Position numbers and translations under genes: made by a program
Origin: Echria macrotheca
Taxonomy: Eukaryota; Ascomycota; Sordariomycetes; Sordariales; Schizotheciaceae
Length of the DNA: 64,000 nt
Direction of reading: 5' to 3'
Assembly: GCA_030411725.1 (NCBI GenBank)
Contig: MU839832.1
Coordinates: forward strand, 248,001 to 312,000
Shown: positions 32,920 through 44,300 of the stretch, piece after piece
How the letters are laid out: the number at the start of each line of letters is the position of its first letter
Position numbering within the stretch: position 1 is the stretch's first letter
Notes under the pieces: generated by a model
Told to the model about the DNA's origin: nothing
Database searches by the model: none
The model's input: the letters and a program-made list of their open reading frames with translations, nothing else

Positions 32920-35486
32920 ATGGTACAGTCATCTGTTCTGGGATTCCCGTAAGTTTTCCACGCCCTTCGACTCTCTGACATTGGGTGCTGACGGTTGCCC
33001 AAAGCCGCATTGGCGTCCTTCGGGACCTCAAGAAGGCCAACGAGGCCTACTGGGGTGACAAGCTCTCGCAAGCCGACCTCCTCGCCGAGGGCAAGAGGCT
33101 CAGACTCGCCCACTGGAAGATCCAGAAGGACGCTGGCGTCGACATCATCCCTTCCAATGACTTCGCTCACTATGACCACATTCTCGACCACATCCAGCTC
33201 TTCAACGTGCGTCCGAGCCCTCCTCGCGCCTCAAGAATATCAAATTGACTGGATGAATAGGCTGTTCCCGAGCGTTACACGTCGCAGAAGCTGGACCCCA
33301 TTGACGAGTACTTCGCCATGGGCCGTGGTCACCAAAAGGGCGGTGTAGATGTCCCCGCCCTGGAGATGGTCAAGTGGTTTGACTCCAACTACCACTATGT
33401 GAAGCCCACCCTCCAGGACAACCAGACCTTCTCGCTCTCCAAGGACCCCAAGCCCGTCCGCGAGTTCCTCGAGGCCAAGGAGGCTGGTATCCACACCAGG
33501 CCCGTCCTTGTCGGCCCCGTCTCTTTCCTCGCCCTTGGCAAGGCTGACCGAGGGTCTTCGGTTGACCCCATCACCCTCCTCGACAAGCTCGTGCCCGTCT
33601 ATGTCGAGCTCCTTAAGGCTCTGAAGGCTGCTGGCGCCGATAGCGTCCAGATTGACGAGCCCGTCCTCGTCTATGATCTCCGCCCCGAGATCAAGAACGC
33701 TTTCAAGCCCGCCTACGAGGCTATTGGCGCTCTTGGCGATGCCGCCCCCTCCATCATTGTTGCCACCTACTTTGGTGACATTGTCCACAACTTCGACATC
33801 CTGCCCGCTTTCTCCAAGCTCAAGGGAATCCACGTCGACCTGGTCCGCAACCCCGAGCAGCTCGAGCCCGTCCTCAAGCAGCTTGGTCCTTCCCAGACAC
33901 TGTCTGCCGGTGTTGTTGACGGCCGCAACATCTGGAAGAACAACTTCCAGAAGTCCATCGCGCTCGTTCAGACTGCCATCAAGGCTCTTGGCCCTGAGCG
34001 CGTGATTGTGTCCACCTCCAGCTCCCTTCTCCACACTCCCCACACCCTGGCCAGCGAGAAGAAGCTGCCCGCCGAGGTCTACGAGTGGTTCTCTTTTGCC
34101 GTCGAGAAGGTGAAGGAGGTTGCTGTCCTCGCCAAGGCTGTGGTTGACCCTGAGGCTGTGCGCGCTGAGCTCGATGCCAACGCCGCTTCCTGGAAGAGCC
34201 GGGCGGAGTCTTCGCGCACTAACGACCCCAAGGTCAAGGAGCGTCAGGCCCAGGTTACCCCTGAGATGCACAACCGCAAGTCTCCGTTCGACAGCCGTTA
34301 TGCCCAGCAGAAGACCCACCTCAAGCTTCCGCTGTTCCCCACTACGACCATTGGATCGTTCCCCCAGACTCAAGAGATCCGTGTTCAGCGCAACAAGTTC
34401 ACCAAGGGTGAGATCAGCGCTGAGCAATATGACGACTTCATCAAGAAGGAGATCGACCTTGCCATCAGCATCCAGGATGAGCTCGATCTCGACGTCTACG
34501 TCCACGGCGAGCCCGAGCGTAACGACATGGTGCAATACTTCGGTGAGCGTCTGACTGGCTATGTCTTCACCACCCACGCCTGGGTTCAGTCGTATGGCTC
34601 GCGCTGCGTCCGTCCCCCTATCATTGTCGGCGACATCTCTCGCCCGGCTCCCATGACGGTCAAGGAGTCCAAGTATGCCGCTTCGGTTTCCAAGAAGCCC
34701 ATGAAGGGCATGCTCACTGGTCCCGTGACCTGCCTCCGGTGGTCTTTCCCCCGTGACGATGTTCACCAGTCCGTCCAGTGCCAGCAGCTCGCCCTGGCGC
34801 TCCGCGACGAGGTTGTCGACCTTGAGAAGAACGGTATCTTCGTCATCCAGGTTGACGAGCCGGCCCTTCGTGTAGGTTACTCTCTGGCAGTCGGCGTCGC
34901 ATAGCTAACTCGTGAATAGGAGGGTCTCCCTCTTCGCAAGGGATCCGAGCGCGACGCCTACCTCCAGTGGGCCGTCGACAGCTTCAAGCTGGCCACCGCT
35001 GGTGTCGAGGACTCCACCCAGATCCACTCTCACTTCTGCTACTCTGAGTTCCAGGACTTCTTCCATGGTAATGCGTCCGTCTTCTGGTCACAGTGTTTTG
35101 TTACTAATTGTTCTCAGCCATTGCCGCTTTGGATGCCGATGTTCTTTCTATTGAGAACTCCAAGTCCGATGCCAAGCTCCTCAAGGTCTTCATTGATGAG
35201 GCCTACCCCCGCCACATCGGCCCTGGTGTCTACGACATCCACAGCCCCCGTATCCCCGCCGAGGCTGAGTTCAAGCAGCGCATCCAGGAGATGCTGCAGT
35301 TCCTTCGCCCCGACCAACTCTGGATCAACCCTGGTACGTTTGATGGCGATTTGTCGGAAGAAAGATGCTAACATGAATTCAGACTGCGGCTTGAAGACCC
35401 GCAAGTGGGATGAGGTCAAGGGCGCCCTTACCCACATGGTCAACGCTGCCAAGTACTTCCGTGAGCAGTACAAGGACCAGGCTTAA
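32920..35486 (+). CDS. MET6: Cobalamin-independent methionine synthase
   Basis: Six exons (32920-32948, 33005-33206, 33261-34871, 34920-35067, 35118-35333, 35383-35486) give 769 residues. The first exon is only 29 nt (MVQSSVLGFP), rejoining at RIGVLRDLKKANEAYW. The enzyme transfers a methyl group from 5-methyltetrahydrofolate (triglutamate) to homocysteine in the cytosol. The zinc ligands fit: His652 and Cys654 in HSHFCYSEF, Glu676 in DVLSIENS, and Cys737 in DCGLKTR, with the same spacing (2, 24, 85) as I recall for E. coli MetE. Length matches yeast Met6 (767). Codon use is extremely biased to C-ending codons, which indicates very high expression and creates a long antisense frame. Confidence 0.97.
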
Positions 35487-36357
35487 CTACCTTGTTCATA
35501 ATTAGGAGAGACATCGTGGACGATGTCAATGGTTTGTCCGGATTTTGTTTCAACAGCATCAGCATTTTGGGGTTCTGGTTTTCAACGGGTTACAAAAAAC
35601 GGTGATGACAATGATACCTCAAGACGCGCCACTCTCAACACGGCGTTAGACGGGCAAGGGAGAAAATCCGGACGGGATCTGATTTCAACAGCATAGCATA
35701 ATTAGGGGCCGCCATATTCAACTCGGCGTTTGCGGGCAGGGAAAGTGGGAAGGGTTTTGTTTTGGGACGGTTTGGCAGTATCGGCGAGCCACGGGCAACA
35801 TCTTCAACAAGATGAAAAGGGTTCTTGGCTTTGGACAGCAAGAGAGCGATAAACTAAACTGAGCCGTAAAAGATAGAAGGCTATACACAGTCACATGGTG
35901 GATATACTGGTGCGAGTTAACGTACCAATGCAAAAAGCGTTGTCTCTGCCAGGTTATGATTTCCATTTGTGACATCAGTTGTTCAACCCCTGCGATGCTT
36001 GGCTAAAAAAACACACACAGAAACAATCAAATTCTCGTAGTCCTTAAACTTGATGTTGACATAGAAAATCATGTTATGTACGGGGCGACGCCCGTCTAGA
36101 TGCAGTATGTACGAAGAACGCACAGCATAACTGAGCGTCAGCAGACTCCCTCCCCAGTCTAACCACCTCGACCGACCAACCGACCCTCTTGATGATCCCA
36201 GACATGACCTTTTCAACTCATCCCATTATACATTCTACAATCCAACCCAACCAACCAAGCAGCCATCTCTCCATCTTTCCATCTTTCCTTTTTTTCCCCG
36301 CTCCCTTGTGTGTCCCCTCCAAAGCGAAGCAAGATATGATATCGAGATAGATCATGA
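35487..36357. other. MET6/GPI13 convergent 3' spacer
   Basis: 871 bp between two convergent stop codons, with no protein-like frame. It presumably holds both 3' UTRs and terminators. Confidence 0.6.
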
Positions 36358-39300
36358 TCAACCAGAAGGCCACCCAAAGACATCCCCCACGGCCAGTGTA
36401 TTCACCCTCACCCCGGCGAGCGCCACCACGATGCCGGCGATATCGACAACAACCAGCACCAGCGAGGCGAGCATGAACCGCGGACTAAACACACGATACA
36501 GCATCAGATGTCGCCTGAGGTGTCCGGCCCAGGCCATGGTGGCCAGCGCCTCAACAGCAAAATACACGACGAACACGCCGAGCGCGCGGCTGACTTTTTC
36601 TAGTAAGCCCTTGCGGTGCGGATCCGTCTTCCACAGCGCCACGAGCGGGACGGCGGCGGTGGCGACGATGGGGCCGGCGAGCGTGTTGAGGGCCACGGCG
36701 AGCGGGGACCAGGGGTAGCGGATGGTGAAGAGCGGGATGAAGGCGCTGTCCCACTGGATCGTGGCCAGGGCGGCCTGGTGGCCCGTGGTGAAGAAGTGGA
36801 AGGTGCCGAGGAGGGCGAGCATCGTCGGGCCGATGGGGGACGATGTCGTCAGCGAGTTGAGGTCGAGGATCTCGAGGAGGGAGAGGATCTGCCATGTGAA
36901 GAGGCCGAGGGCGCCGCCGCCCATGGGCTTGGAGAGCAGGAAACACGCCGTCAGGATGTTGAGGAGGAGGAATAGGTAGCGCGCGCCGTGGGCGTTGCCC
37001 CAGCCGAGGATGGCGACCTTTGCTTTGGTCGTCTGTCCTGCTTCGGCCGTCGTGACGACCGCGACCGACGGCGGCGCCCAGATGAAGGCCGTGGTGCCTG
37101 CGACCAGGGCGGTACCGAGAATCATCTGCGCCAGGTAGACGCTGATGTTCTTGAGTAGTTTCTCGCGGAGACTTGGGAACCAGTTGCCGCTGTCGGCGGC
37201 GTCGAGGATCCAGTAGACCCCGGCGAGGAAAAGGCCGAAGCGGAAGGCGTAGTTGATATAGCCGGGGGCGAGGCCGTGGTAGGAGCGGCTGGGAGTCAGG
37301 AAGCCTTTAATGATGGTGGGGAGGGAGAGGGAGATGAGGAACGGTATCACCAGTTGCCATGGGGCCGAGGTGGACGATGTTGCCGAGGCGTAGTAGGTCG
37401 AGGTGCAGTACGGCATCTGCTCCTCGCGACAGAGCTTGGATACAGATGCTAGCCGACCAAGCAGGATGAAGACAACCGAGTGGAAGGTGCCGAGGGTGCG
37501 CTGCGTGAGAGTGGGTAGCCTCAGCGCCGTCAGCGCAGAAACTACACCAAAGGTCGTGAGGAAGAAAAGGAGGATGGAATCTTCCCAGATCGTGTAGGAG
37601 TTGGACGCGAATCCGATAGACTGGCTCAGGGTGAATATCACAGCCATCCATCCCCACGCTGTCTTTGGGAAAACGCTCGGGATGGTCTCTTGGGCTTCAA
37701 ATAGCCTTACCAGGACCGCCACGATGCTTACCAAAGAAGCGAACGGCACGCCGCGATACCAGTCACCAGTGCCCGAATGCAAAGCCTGAAGAGCGCCGCC
37801 AAGAAGAAACGGAAATGCCCCAAACATAGCAGCAGCAACGAGAGTCTTTTCCAACTGGACGGCGGTATCCTCGGCGTTTGGCTTGTGGCCCAATAATTGC
37901 AGGCTCTGCTCCGCCAGGTCAAGCTCCGGGTCGTCTATGGCTTCCTCATCATCGTCACCGTCCCTGTTCACATACACCAAGAGTGTGATTACTCCAGAGG
38001 CCATGACGACTATGCCGATCGCCATACTTTTGAGGTCAAATTTGGCCCACAGGCTCTTGCACTTCTTCAACGTCGCCGCCTGATATTCAGCAAACGCAGA
38101 ATGCACGGCAGCCCAGTCGGCTTTCTTTTGGCCGGCAACCTTGACGTAGGTAGACTCTGCCTTGGCCCAAAGCGCGGCGGGTGAGCCGGGCGTCTCAGCT
38201 TGGTCACTTCCTCGGGCGGCAGAATACGACGCTTGGTAGCGTCGAATGCCGGCGGCCGTGGTCCGCTCCGCAGCAGCCAGCATGTCCCAGGCAGTCCCCT
38301 TTGGGCCGGCAAAGGCTTCCTCGATTGGCCGCCCGAGATTATTGAACGGGATGGGAATACCCAGCAGCAGTGACAGAGTCGGAACCAGATCGATCTGGTT
38401 CACAGGGCGAATCTTGGCCGTAGCCGGGGGCTCGACAAATTCAGACTTGGTCCTGCCAAATATCGGTCTCGAGGAGTACATCCACAGAGCTGATTCGACC
38501 TCGTCATCGCTCTCGCCACCGTGGTCTCCCTTTGCATCCATGCCGTGATCTCCCATGACGATTAGCAGCGTATCATCATCAATCTTGGCCGTGAGATCTT
38601 GTATAAACGCATCCATCTGGCGCAACTTGGCCGTCATCTCGTCGTGATCCGGGCCGTAGCGGTGGCCGGCGTGATCCACACCCAAACAGTGGGCAACAAG
38701 CAGATCCCAGTCTTCGGTCCTGTCCATGAGGGGGAAGATATGCTTCATAACCGTATTGTCAACGGTATGCAAATCCCACACGTTGAAGCTGTCCTCGGGA
38801 TGGCTCAGATTCCCCACGAAATATCCCGGAAACAATGACTCCCACGTGTCGTCGCCCAAGTGTACCATCCGCCGACCGGCGTCGCGAAGTTGCATTAGTA
38901 TGTTGTCCTCCTCAATGGCCGTCCCTGCGAAGCTGCTCCCCAGATCGGCGAGCGTCGGGAGGGTGCCGGTTGTCAAGCCCTTGAGCCGTTGGAGCGTCGA
39001 AGTGGGAGGGTCGGCGATAAAAGGGCGAAGGAAAGCCTTCTCTGGTGACGCCACGGACGTTTTGTACATGAAAGGCAAGGCATCATGGAATCGGGCGCCG
39101 TCACCAACAGGAACCGTAAAATCGTAACGCAGAGCATCGATCAGGACAATGACGGCGCGCTGAAAGGTCCGCGGATGCCAGCAGCCGCCGTCGGGAGTTC
39201 CCTTGCCATTCCAAGCCGGGAGGAGGTCTACGGGCCCGCTGGCGTTGAGCGTAGGCGGCGCGTCGCATACCGACTTCTCGTCGAGCATCAGGCGCGTCAG

Positions 39301-39594
39301 GAGGAAGCCGCTTGTGAAGTAGGCGATGGCGACGATGTGGATGCACAGCATCCACAGCCAGAAGCCTGCCGTCCACGCCCACCGTGCCTCAAAGCTCTTC
39401 TTGCGCGCTATCTTCAGCGCCGCCTTGTGTCGGTCCCTTAAGCGGGCCTGTTCGTCGTCGACGACCGCCGTTGTCTCTTGTTCCGCATCCTGGGCCGCCT
39501 TTGCTCGCTTCGCCGCGTCGAATTGCTTCTTGATGGTCTTGTAATCGGGAGGGGCAGGCGCCTTATTCTTGGTCAGGTTGGCCGGCGGCGCCAT
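36358..39594 (-). CDS. GPI13: GPI ethanolamine phosphate transferase 3 (PIG-O homologue)
   Basis: One exon of 1078 residues. A first transmembrane helix at about 73-100 is followed by a lumenal alkaline-phosphatase-like domain with VIVLIDALRYDF (about 148-159), GVDHAGHRYGPDHDEM and VMGDHGMDAKGDHGGESDDE, the metal-binding Asp/His motifs of the phosphodiesterase/transferase fold. From about residue 520 onward the protein consists of many hydrophobic segments, as expected for the 12-14 membrane spans of this family. Gpi13 works in the ER membrane (with Gpi11) to add ethanolamine phosphate to the third mannose of the GPI precursor, the group through which proteins are attached. The MDAKGDHGGES motif and overall sequence favour Gpi13 over Mcd4 and Gpi7. 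Yeast Gpi13 is about 1017 residues. Confidence 0.93.
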   Translation of the reverse strand: MAPPANLTKNKAPAPPDYKTIKKQFDAAKRAKAAQDAEQETTAVVDDEQARLRDRHKAALKIARKKSFEARWAWTAGFWLWMLCIHIVAIAYFTSGFLLTRLMLDEKSVCDAPPTLNASGPVDLLPAWNGKGTPDGGCWHPRTFQRAVIVLIDALRYDFTVPVGDGARFHDALPFMYKTSVASPEKAFLRPFIADPPTSTLQRLKGLTTGTLPTLADLGSSFAGTAIEEDNILMQLRDAGRRMVHLGDDTWESLFPGYFVGNLSHPEDSFNVWDLHTVDNTVMKHIFPLMDRTEDWDLLVAHCLGVDHAGHRYGPDHDEMTAKLRQMDAFIQDLTAKIDDDTLLIVMGDHGMDAKGDHGGESDDEVESALWMYSSRPIFGRTKSEFVEPPATAKIRPVNQIDLVPTLSLLLGIPIPFNNLGRPIEEAFAGPKGTAWDMLAAAERTTAAGIRRYQASYSAARGSDQAETPGSPAALWAKAESTYVKVAGQKKADWAAVHSAFAEYQAATLKKCKSLWAKFDLKSMAIGIVVMASGVITLLVYVNRDGDDDEEAIDDPELDLAEQSLQLLGHKPNAEDTAVQLEKTLVAAAMFGAFPFLLGGALQALHSGTGDWYRGVPFASLVSIVAVLVRLFEAQETIPSVFPKTAWGWMAVIFTLSQSIGFASNSYTIWEDSILLFFLTTFGVVSALTALRLPTLTQRTLGTFHSVVFILLGRLASVSKLCREEQMPYCTSTYYASATSSTSAPWQLVIPFLISLSLPTIIKGFLTPSRSYHGLAPGYINYAFRFGLFLAGVYWILDAADSGNWFPSLREKLLKNISVYLAQMILGTALVAGTTAFIWAPPSVAVVTTAEAGQTTKAKVAILGWGNAHGARYLFLLLNILTACFLLSKPMGGGALGLFTWQILSLLEILDLNSLTTSSPIGPTMLALLGTFHFFTTGHQAALATIQWDSAFIPLFTIRYPWSPLAVALNTLAGPIVATAAVPLVALWKTDPHRKGLLEKVSRALGVFVVYFAVEALATMAWAGHLRRHLMLYRVFSPRFMLASLVLVVVDIAGIVVALAGVRVNTLAVGDVFGWPSG

Positions 39595-40758
39595 CGTTAG
39601 AACCTCGCTCGTCGCTTGTCGGCTTTTCGGAGGACGCCGAAACGAATGGGGCGTGAAAGAAGTTTGAAGGAATGACTGAAGGGAAGAGAAAAGGAGAAGA
39701 AGTCGTAGCTGCCAATTATGGCACTGCAGCTGCCATTAGAAGGTGGACTTTGACTAAAAGTTGTAGTTAAGAAACGAATGCGCCATTTCGCTGCAATCCT
39801 GCCGGTTCCATAGGGTTGGTGGTTTTCAATTGTGTCCGTCTTCGAGCGGACGAGGACATGTGGGTTTGAAGCTCTCCAACTTTGCCGGCAGGCATCTCCA
39901 CGTCCGGCAGTCCTGTGTTCAACCCCAACCCTGATCCTGACTCGTACATTCTCTGGGAGACGACACAACACTGTCATTCATATTATTCCTGTCTATCACC
40001 GTCCTTGGATCTCGTGGATGCTGGATCGGTATTTTTATTCTATGGATCGGTATAGATATACTAGAGGACTGGCTAAGCATTGTGTATATGTCTCTGCAAC
40101 TCAACTGGAGGTTTGTACAAGCTCGAAGCACGGCTGGTCCGGAGATTTCTCCCGCTGTCAACCCATAAATGCTCCGCATTCACCTTCGGCTTTCCTGGAT
40201 TCCGAGCATTGTGGCTGGCCCTTGTTTTACCGGCAGCTCCCGCCCTCAATGTTTCTCACCGCGGGTATAAGCAGGAACCTGTGATACTCCCCTCCCGACC
40301 GAGTCGAGCAACAGAATATTAATTATACAATACTAGAATGTCGGTGTACATCGCCCGGCTATGTATCGGTACAGGCCCTGCCAGGAACTATGCTGATCGG
40401 TCATGTTCAGCAAGTGTTGGCCATGTCCCCCTATCTCATGTACAGTGTCCTCCACCTGATAAGTGTTGTCCTTGATGCCGAAAAAAACGCCGATTGCTAG
40501 GAAGTCGGTTCGCAGCATCTCGAAAAGTGGTATGTACAGAAGCAACCGCCCGTCGATGCTGACGTTGCCTCGAACCCGCCTAGCTCAACCTCCGACACCT
40601 CCCTCCCCAGCCCAAACCTGAAGCCCATAAAACTTTGAACCAAAGAACGCGCTGTCATGCGGCTCACGCATTAGCACCGCATCATTGGCCATCAAACAAA
40701 TCCATAAATCACATCAAGCCATGACTGCCGCACCCAGTACTGGGTCCGATAGGGAGGC
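39595..40758. other. GPI13 upstream region
   Basis: 1.16 kb between the GPI13 start and the stop of the next minus-strand gene. Small frames on both strands (for example 39832-40284 plus) have no domain or composition to support them. It probably contains the GPI13 promoter and the 3' UTR of the neighbour. Confidence 0.55.
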
Positions 40759-41307
40759 CTAACGGTATTCCTTCTCCTTCAGGCCACCAATCTTATCGAT
40801 ATCGATGGCGTAGAATTGTGACTTGCTCTCCTTCTCATATGCGGGCAGCTGCTCGTCGTGGAGAGGCTCAAGACCGACCGTGGTGTCGCCCACACGCACA
40901 ATGAAAGCACGGCCACTCTTCGGGCGGCCCTGCTCGTCGTGCTCGTCGGGGAATGTGATGTGAATCTGCGGCACGTTGTCGGGCGAGTGCGGCGGCGATT
41001 GCGGATTGGCCAGCATGGGCTGCCCGTTCTTGCCAAAGACGATGACGCTCGACCGCCCGTTACCCGTCTGGATCGTCAGGCGCTGGTGGTTGCCCGTCTT
41101 CTTCACATCGTCGTGGTACGTCGGCAGCGACGACGCCATCATCTGCTGCTTCATCCGGTGTCTCCGGATCAGGATGAGGAGCGAGACGGATAGCAGGCCG
41201 CAGAATACCAAGACGAACAGGGCGATGAGGAGGTTGACGACGAAAAAATTGCCTTCGGGCGGGCCCACCGTCGTCGAACGGCGGACAATGCTCTGGATGG
41301 CGTCCAT
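40759..41307 (-). CDS. Small single-pass membrane protein of unknown function
   Basis: One exon, 182 residues. No cleavable signal peptide is obvious; one strong hydrophobic helix at about 21-47 is followed by RRHRMKQQ, so the positive-inside rule predicts a short outside N-terminus and a cytosolic C-terminal domain of about 130 residues. The tail has SSLPTYHDD, a Pro/Ser linker, then ordered-looking blocks (PQIHITFPDEHDEQGRPKSG, RAFIVRVGDTTVGLEPL) and EQLPAYEKES. The two LPxY-like motifs resemble PY contexts recognised by Rsp5-type ubiquitin-ligase WW domains, though neither is a full PPxY. I do not recognise the family. The ordered C-terminal blocks and normal codon use make a real gene likely. 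Confidence 0.78.
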   Translation of the reverse strand: MDAIQSIVRRSTTVGPPEGNFFVVNLLIALFVLVFCGLLSVSLLILIRRHRMKQQMMASSLPTYHDDVKKTGNHQRLTIQTGNGRSSVIVFGKNGQPMLANPQSPPHSPDNVPQIHITFPDEHDEQGRPKSGRAFIVRVGDTTVGLEPLHDEQLPAYEKESKSQFYAIDIDKIGGLKEKEYR

Positions 41308-44300
41308 GGTGGAGAGTGGTTGATTAACGAACGGCGATTATATGGCTAAAAATGAGGGTGGTTCGACTGGCGTTCTGGACGCTTGCTGGCGCTGATGGTG
41401 ATGCAAAAAGGCTGCCGTCGAGGAATGCCCGAATTCGGTGATGTTGTGGTGGTGGTGAATGCGTCGTCGCAGCGAACGAGAGAGCGGCACATATGAAAAA
41501 GGACCGGACGGAATCGACTGAAAGAATGAAGCCGATGCCAGATGCCTCCAATTCCCAACTACGAGGATACTGCGAGGTGCATGAGAAAGAATGACAGGAC
41601 CGTGACGCCGACGAGGCCTGGAGAGAGCGGACGAGAAGTCGGGAAAATGGCGATGGGACCCCAGGTAAATGCTATCGGGGCCCGGCGGTTCGCAGTGCTG
41701 GCTGGCTTCAGGGGCAGCTGTCGCTTATGGTGAGCACCCCACCTTTCATTCAACGGTGGCCAATCAGAGCGCCAGCCAATTTCTGCTTGGCGCTAGCGAC
41801 GAAGGCGGTGCCATCCAGAAGGCTTGGGTGTGTTTGGCTGCCAGCTGCTAAAAACCAGGCACACGACTTCGAATTGTCTTTTGCCGCCGTGATTTCCCCG
41901 GATTTACCAATGTTTCCATGATAACTTCCCGCCTATGCCGTTTTGTTTCTGTTGTCTTTCTTAAAGTCCACATCGGCATTGCTCTGTATGCTGGGCGCCG
42001 AGTCGTCGAGTTCCTGCACCAAGATTTTCCAAGACTCTGCACGTCCAGACTCTCAGAACCCCTGATGCAGAGTCTCACCCCTCCGCCCCAGCGTTGCATC
42101 AGGTGTGGTGTGCAGCCGCTGGTGGTGTGTTTGGGCATTCTGCCGCCGTCGAGTCTTGGACGCTCCTCCGTGCCGGAACGGCGCCCCCAATGTTTAGCTC
42201 GGCGCTTCGCTCCCGGTGTGGCGGTAGAACGACTCTTGGACGGGACGCCACCTTGGACTGTTTAGCAACTTTGTCTTCCCAAATATTCTCCATATACTCT
42301 CCTTCACTCCTTTTTTGAGTCATCCGGCAGCTCTCGAATGCCGCCTAGATCAGCTTCTATATGTGGCCAGTGCCAGCGGAGATATACCACCGAGCAAGGG
42401 GTGAGAGACGAGAGGACTGTACTAAGTCGCCAGTGGGCGTCACTTATGCGCGGTGAGTCGTCCGGGCATCCTGCAACCTTCGAGGGCCTTTCAGCCTAGC
42501 TGCAGCAGCGGACTGAAGACCGAACCCATCTTGTTCTCTCCAGAACCTGCGGCTCCTAGCCCGATGCTTCGCCTTGGTTAGCACAGTTGACCTAGGACCG
42601 CGCTCTAGAGCCCGAGCTTCTCGGGTTCCCCACGGTTGATCGAGCTCCAGCAGCAAGACGAGCCCATCGGCCTCCGCAACATCCCCAGTCTCGCAACAAC
42701 TGCGAGGCAACTCGTCGGGGATAGCCATGCTTGCGAATGGACAGACGCCTCGCCGTTGTACTTTGGCACATTCGAGCTCCTGAAGCCCGGGCAAGACTGC
42801 TCATCAGTGCACAGCATGGGCGCCAGGGCGAGAGGAGCCCCCTGGAGAGTCGGAGGTTGTTTCTGCTGTTATTCTGCGGCCAGGCAGATGCATATGTTCT
42901 TCGGTCGGATGATATCTTTCGAGGGGGGACGAGTCCCGTCTGAGAGTGGTCATAGATCCTGCAGACCGAATATGCAAGAAGACTCACTGCCTGGTGCCGT
43001 TCAGCAAGGTCTCATTGGTTGAAGCAGAGGAGGCAGCTGGAGGGAGCCGTCTTGGAGGTTACTCTCTCAACCGGGCCACAGCTTCGTAAGCGTACCTGCT
43101 ACTCGATGCTGACCACATGTACCGTCCGAAACGGGGTTCGGTGGGCTCAAGGCCTTCCACGATGTCATCAGCCACTGATACACGCAGGCTTTCGACCTGG
43201 CGGTTCTCGACAAAATAATGCGCTACTCCAGGCGTCACATTCTAGCAATAAGGGAGGGGCGCACCATGTTGCCCGCGTTGGAAAGAAGACAGAATTCAGA
43301 GGCAAGGCGATATCTGTGTGTTGGGGCAAAAGGCGGCTCCACGTTTGGGCATCTTGAATCGGACTGCGAGGCAGCCCAAGCGCAGACTGCATCGGGGCAA
43401 AAGGTTGATCAAGTGGTGGGTAGCACCGACGGACGAGGAGAACATGCTGAAACAACAAGACATCGGCTGGAAGGGGCGGGGCCAGGAAGACATGATGGCG
43501 TGGAAGGAATCTGGAAGATGTGAGTCGTCCTAGTCTTTGCACATTTCTCAGTTGGTGATAAAGGCGTTCGCCTTCGCCATCATTTCGGCGGATAGTTTCC
43601 CCACGGCCAGGTCAATCGCTTTATCCCTTGCGCGAGATATACGAGTATGCAGCCGATCGATCTAGAGCAGCGCTATAATGGGAGGTGAGGGCCTTGGCTT
43701 CGGGCATGGGGGATGAGGACCGCATCGCGCGGCAGATGAAGAGGCTCTCTCTAGCCTGTGTTAATTGGGCCGCTGTCTCGCTAAATGGCGTCAGATAACG
43801 CCAGATTCTGCCCGATTTTCCAACGTCACCGACTCGAGTATACACCGGAGAATGCCGTCTGCAGCAGATCGTCCAAGTCGCTAGACCCGGATTGTCCATC
43901 CCTGCATACCATACAGTGTATTGCGAGTGCTATCACCAAAATCGATAATCCGCCCTCGCCATAACCTCGCGCATCCCCATGTTACCTGCTGCGGGAAAGC
44001 CGGGGGCTTGGGCTGTGTGTTTTGTGCAGCGCCGGCCTGCTTTGTATCTGTATGCGAGATGGCACGCAGCAAGTCGGAGCGACCTTGGTGGTCCCCGCGT
44101 TCACTGACTGGTTAGAGTCGAGAACACAGGGTCGCGAGCGGTAACTGCCTTCGGCCGGAGGCTGCTCTCTCGCTGCCCTCCTCAAACGGGAGCGGGCCAA
44201 GGGTGTTTGCCCGGTCGGCCAGTGCTTGGTCGGTGGCCGGCTGCGAGCAATATCAAACAGTGCCAGTACGACATTGCACCATTGCACCAGCAACTCCCGC

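Noticed and set aside
33240..34766. 508-codon minus-strand open frame
   Set aside because: It lies wholly antisense to MET6, is explained by MET6 codon bias, and its translation is a low-complexity Leu/Val/Gly/Asp mixture with no domain.
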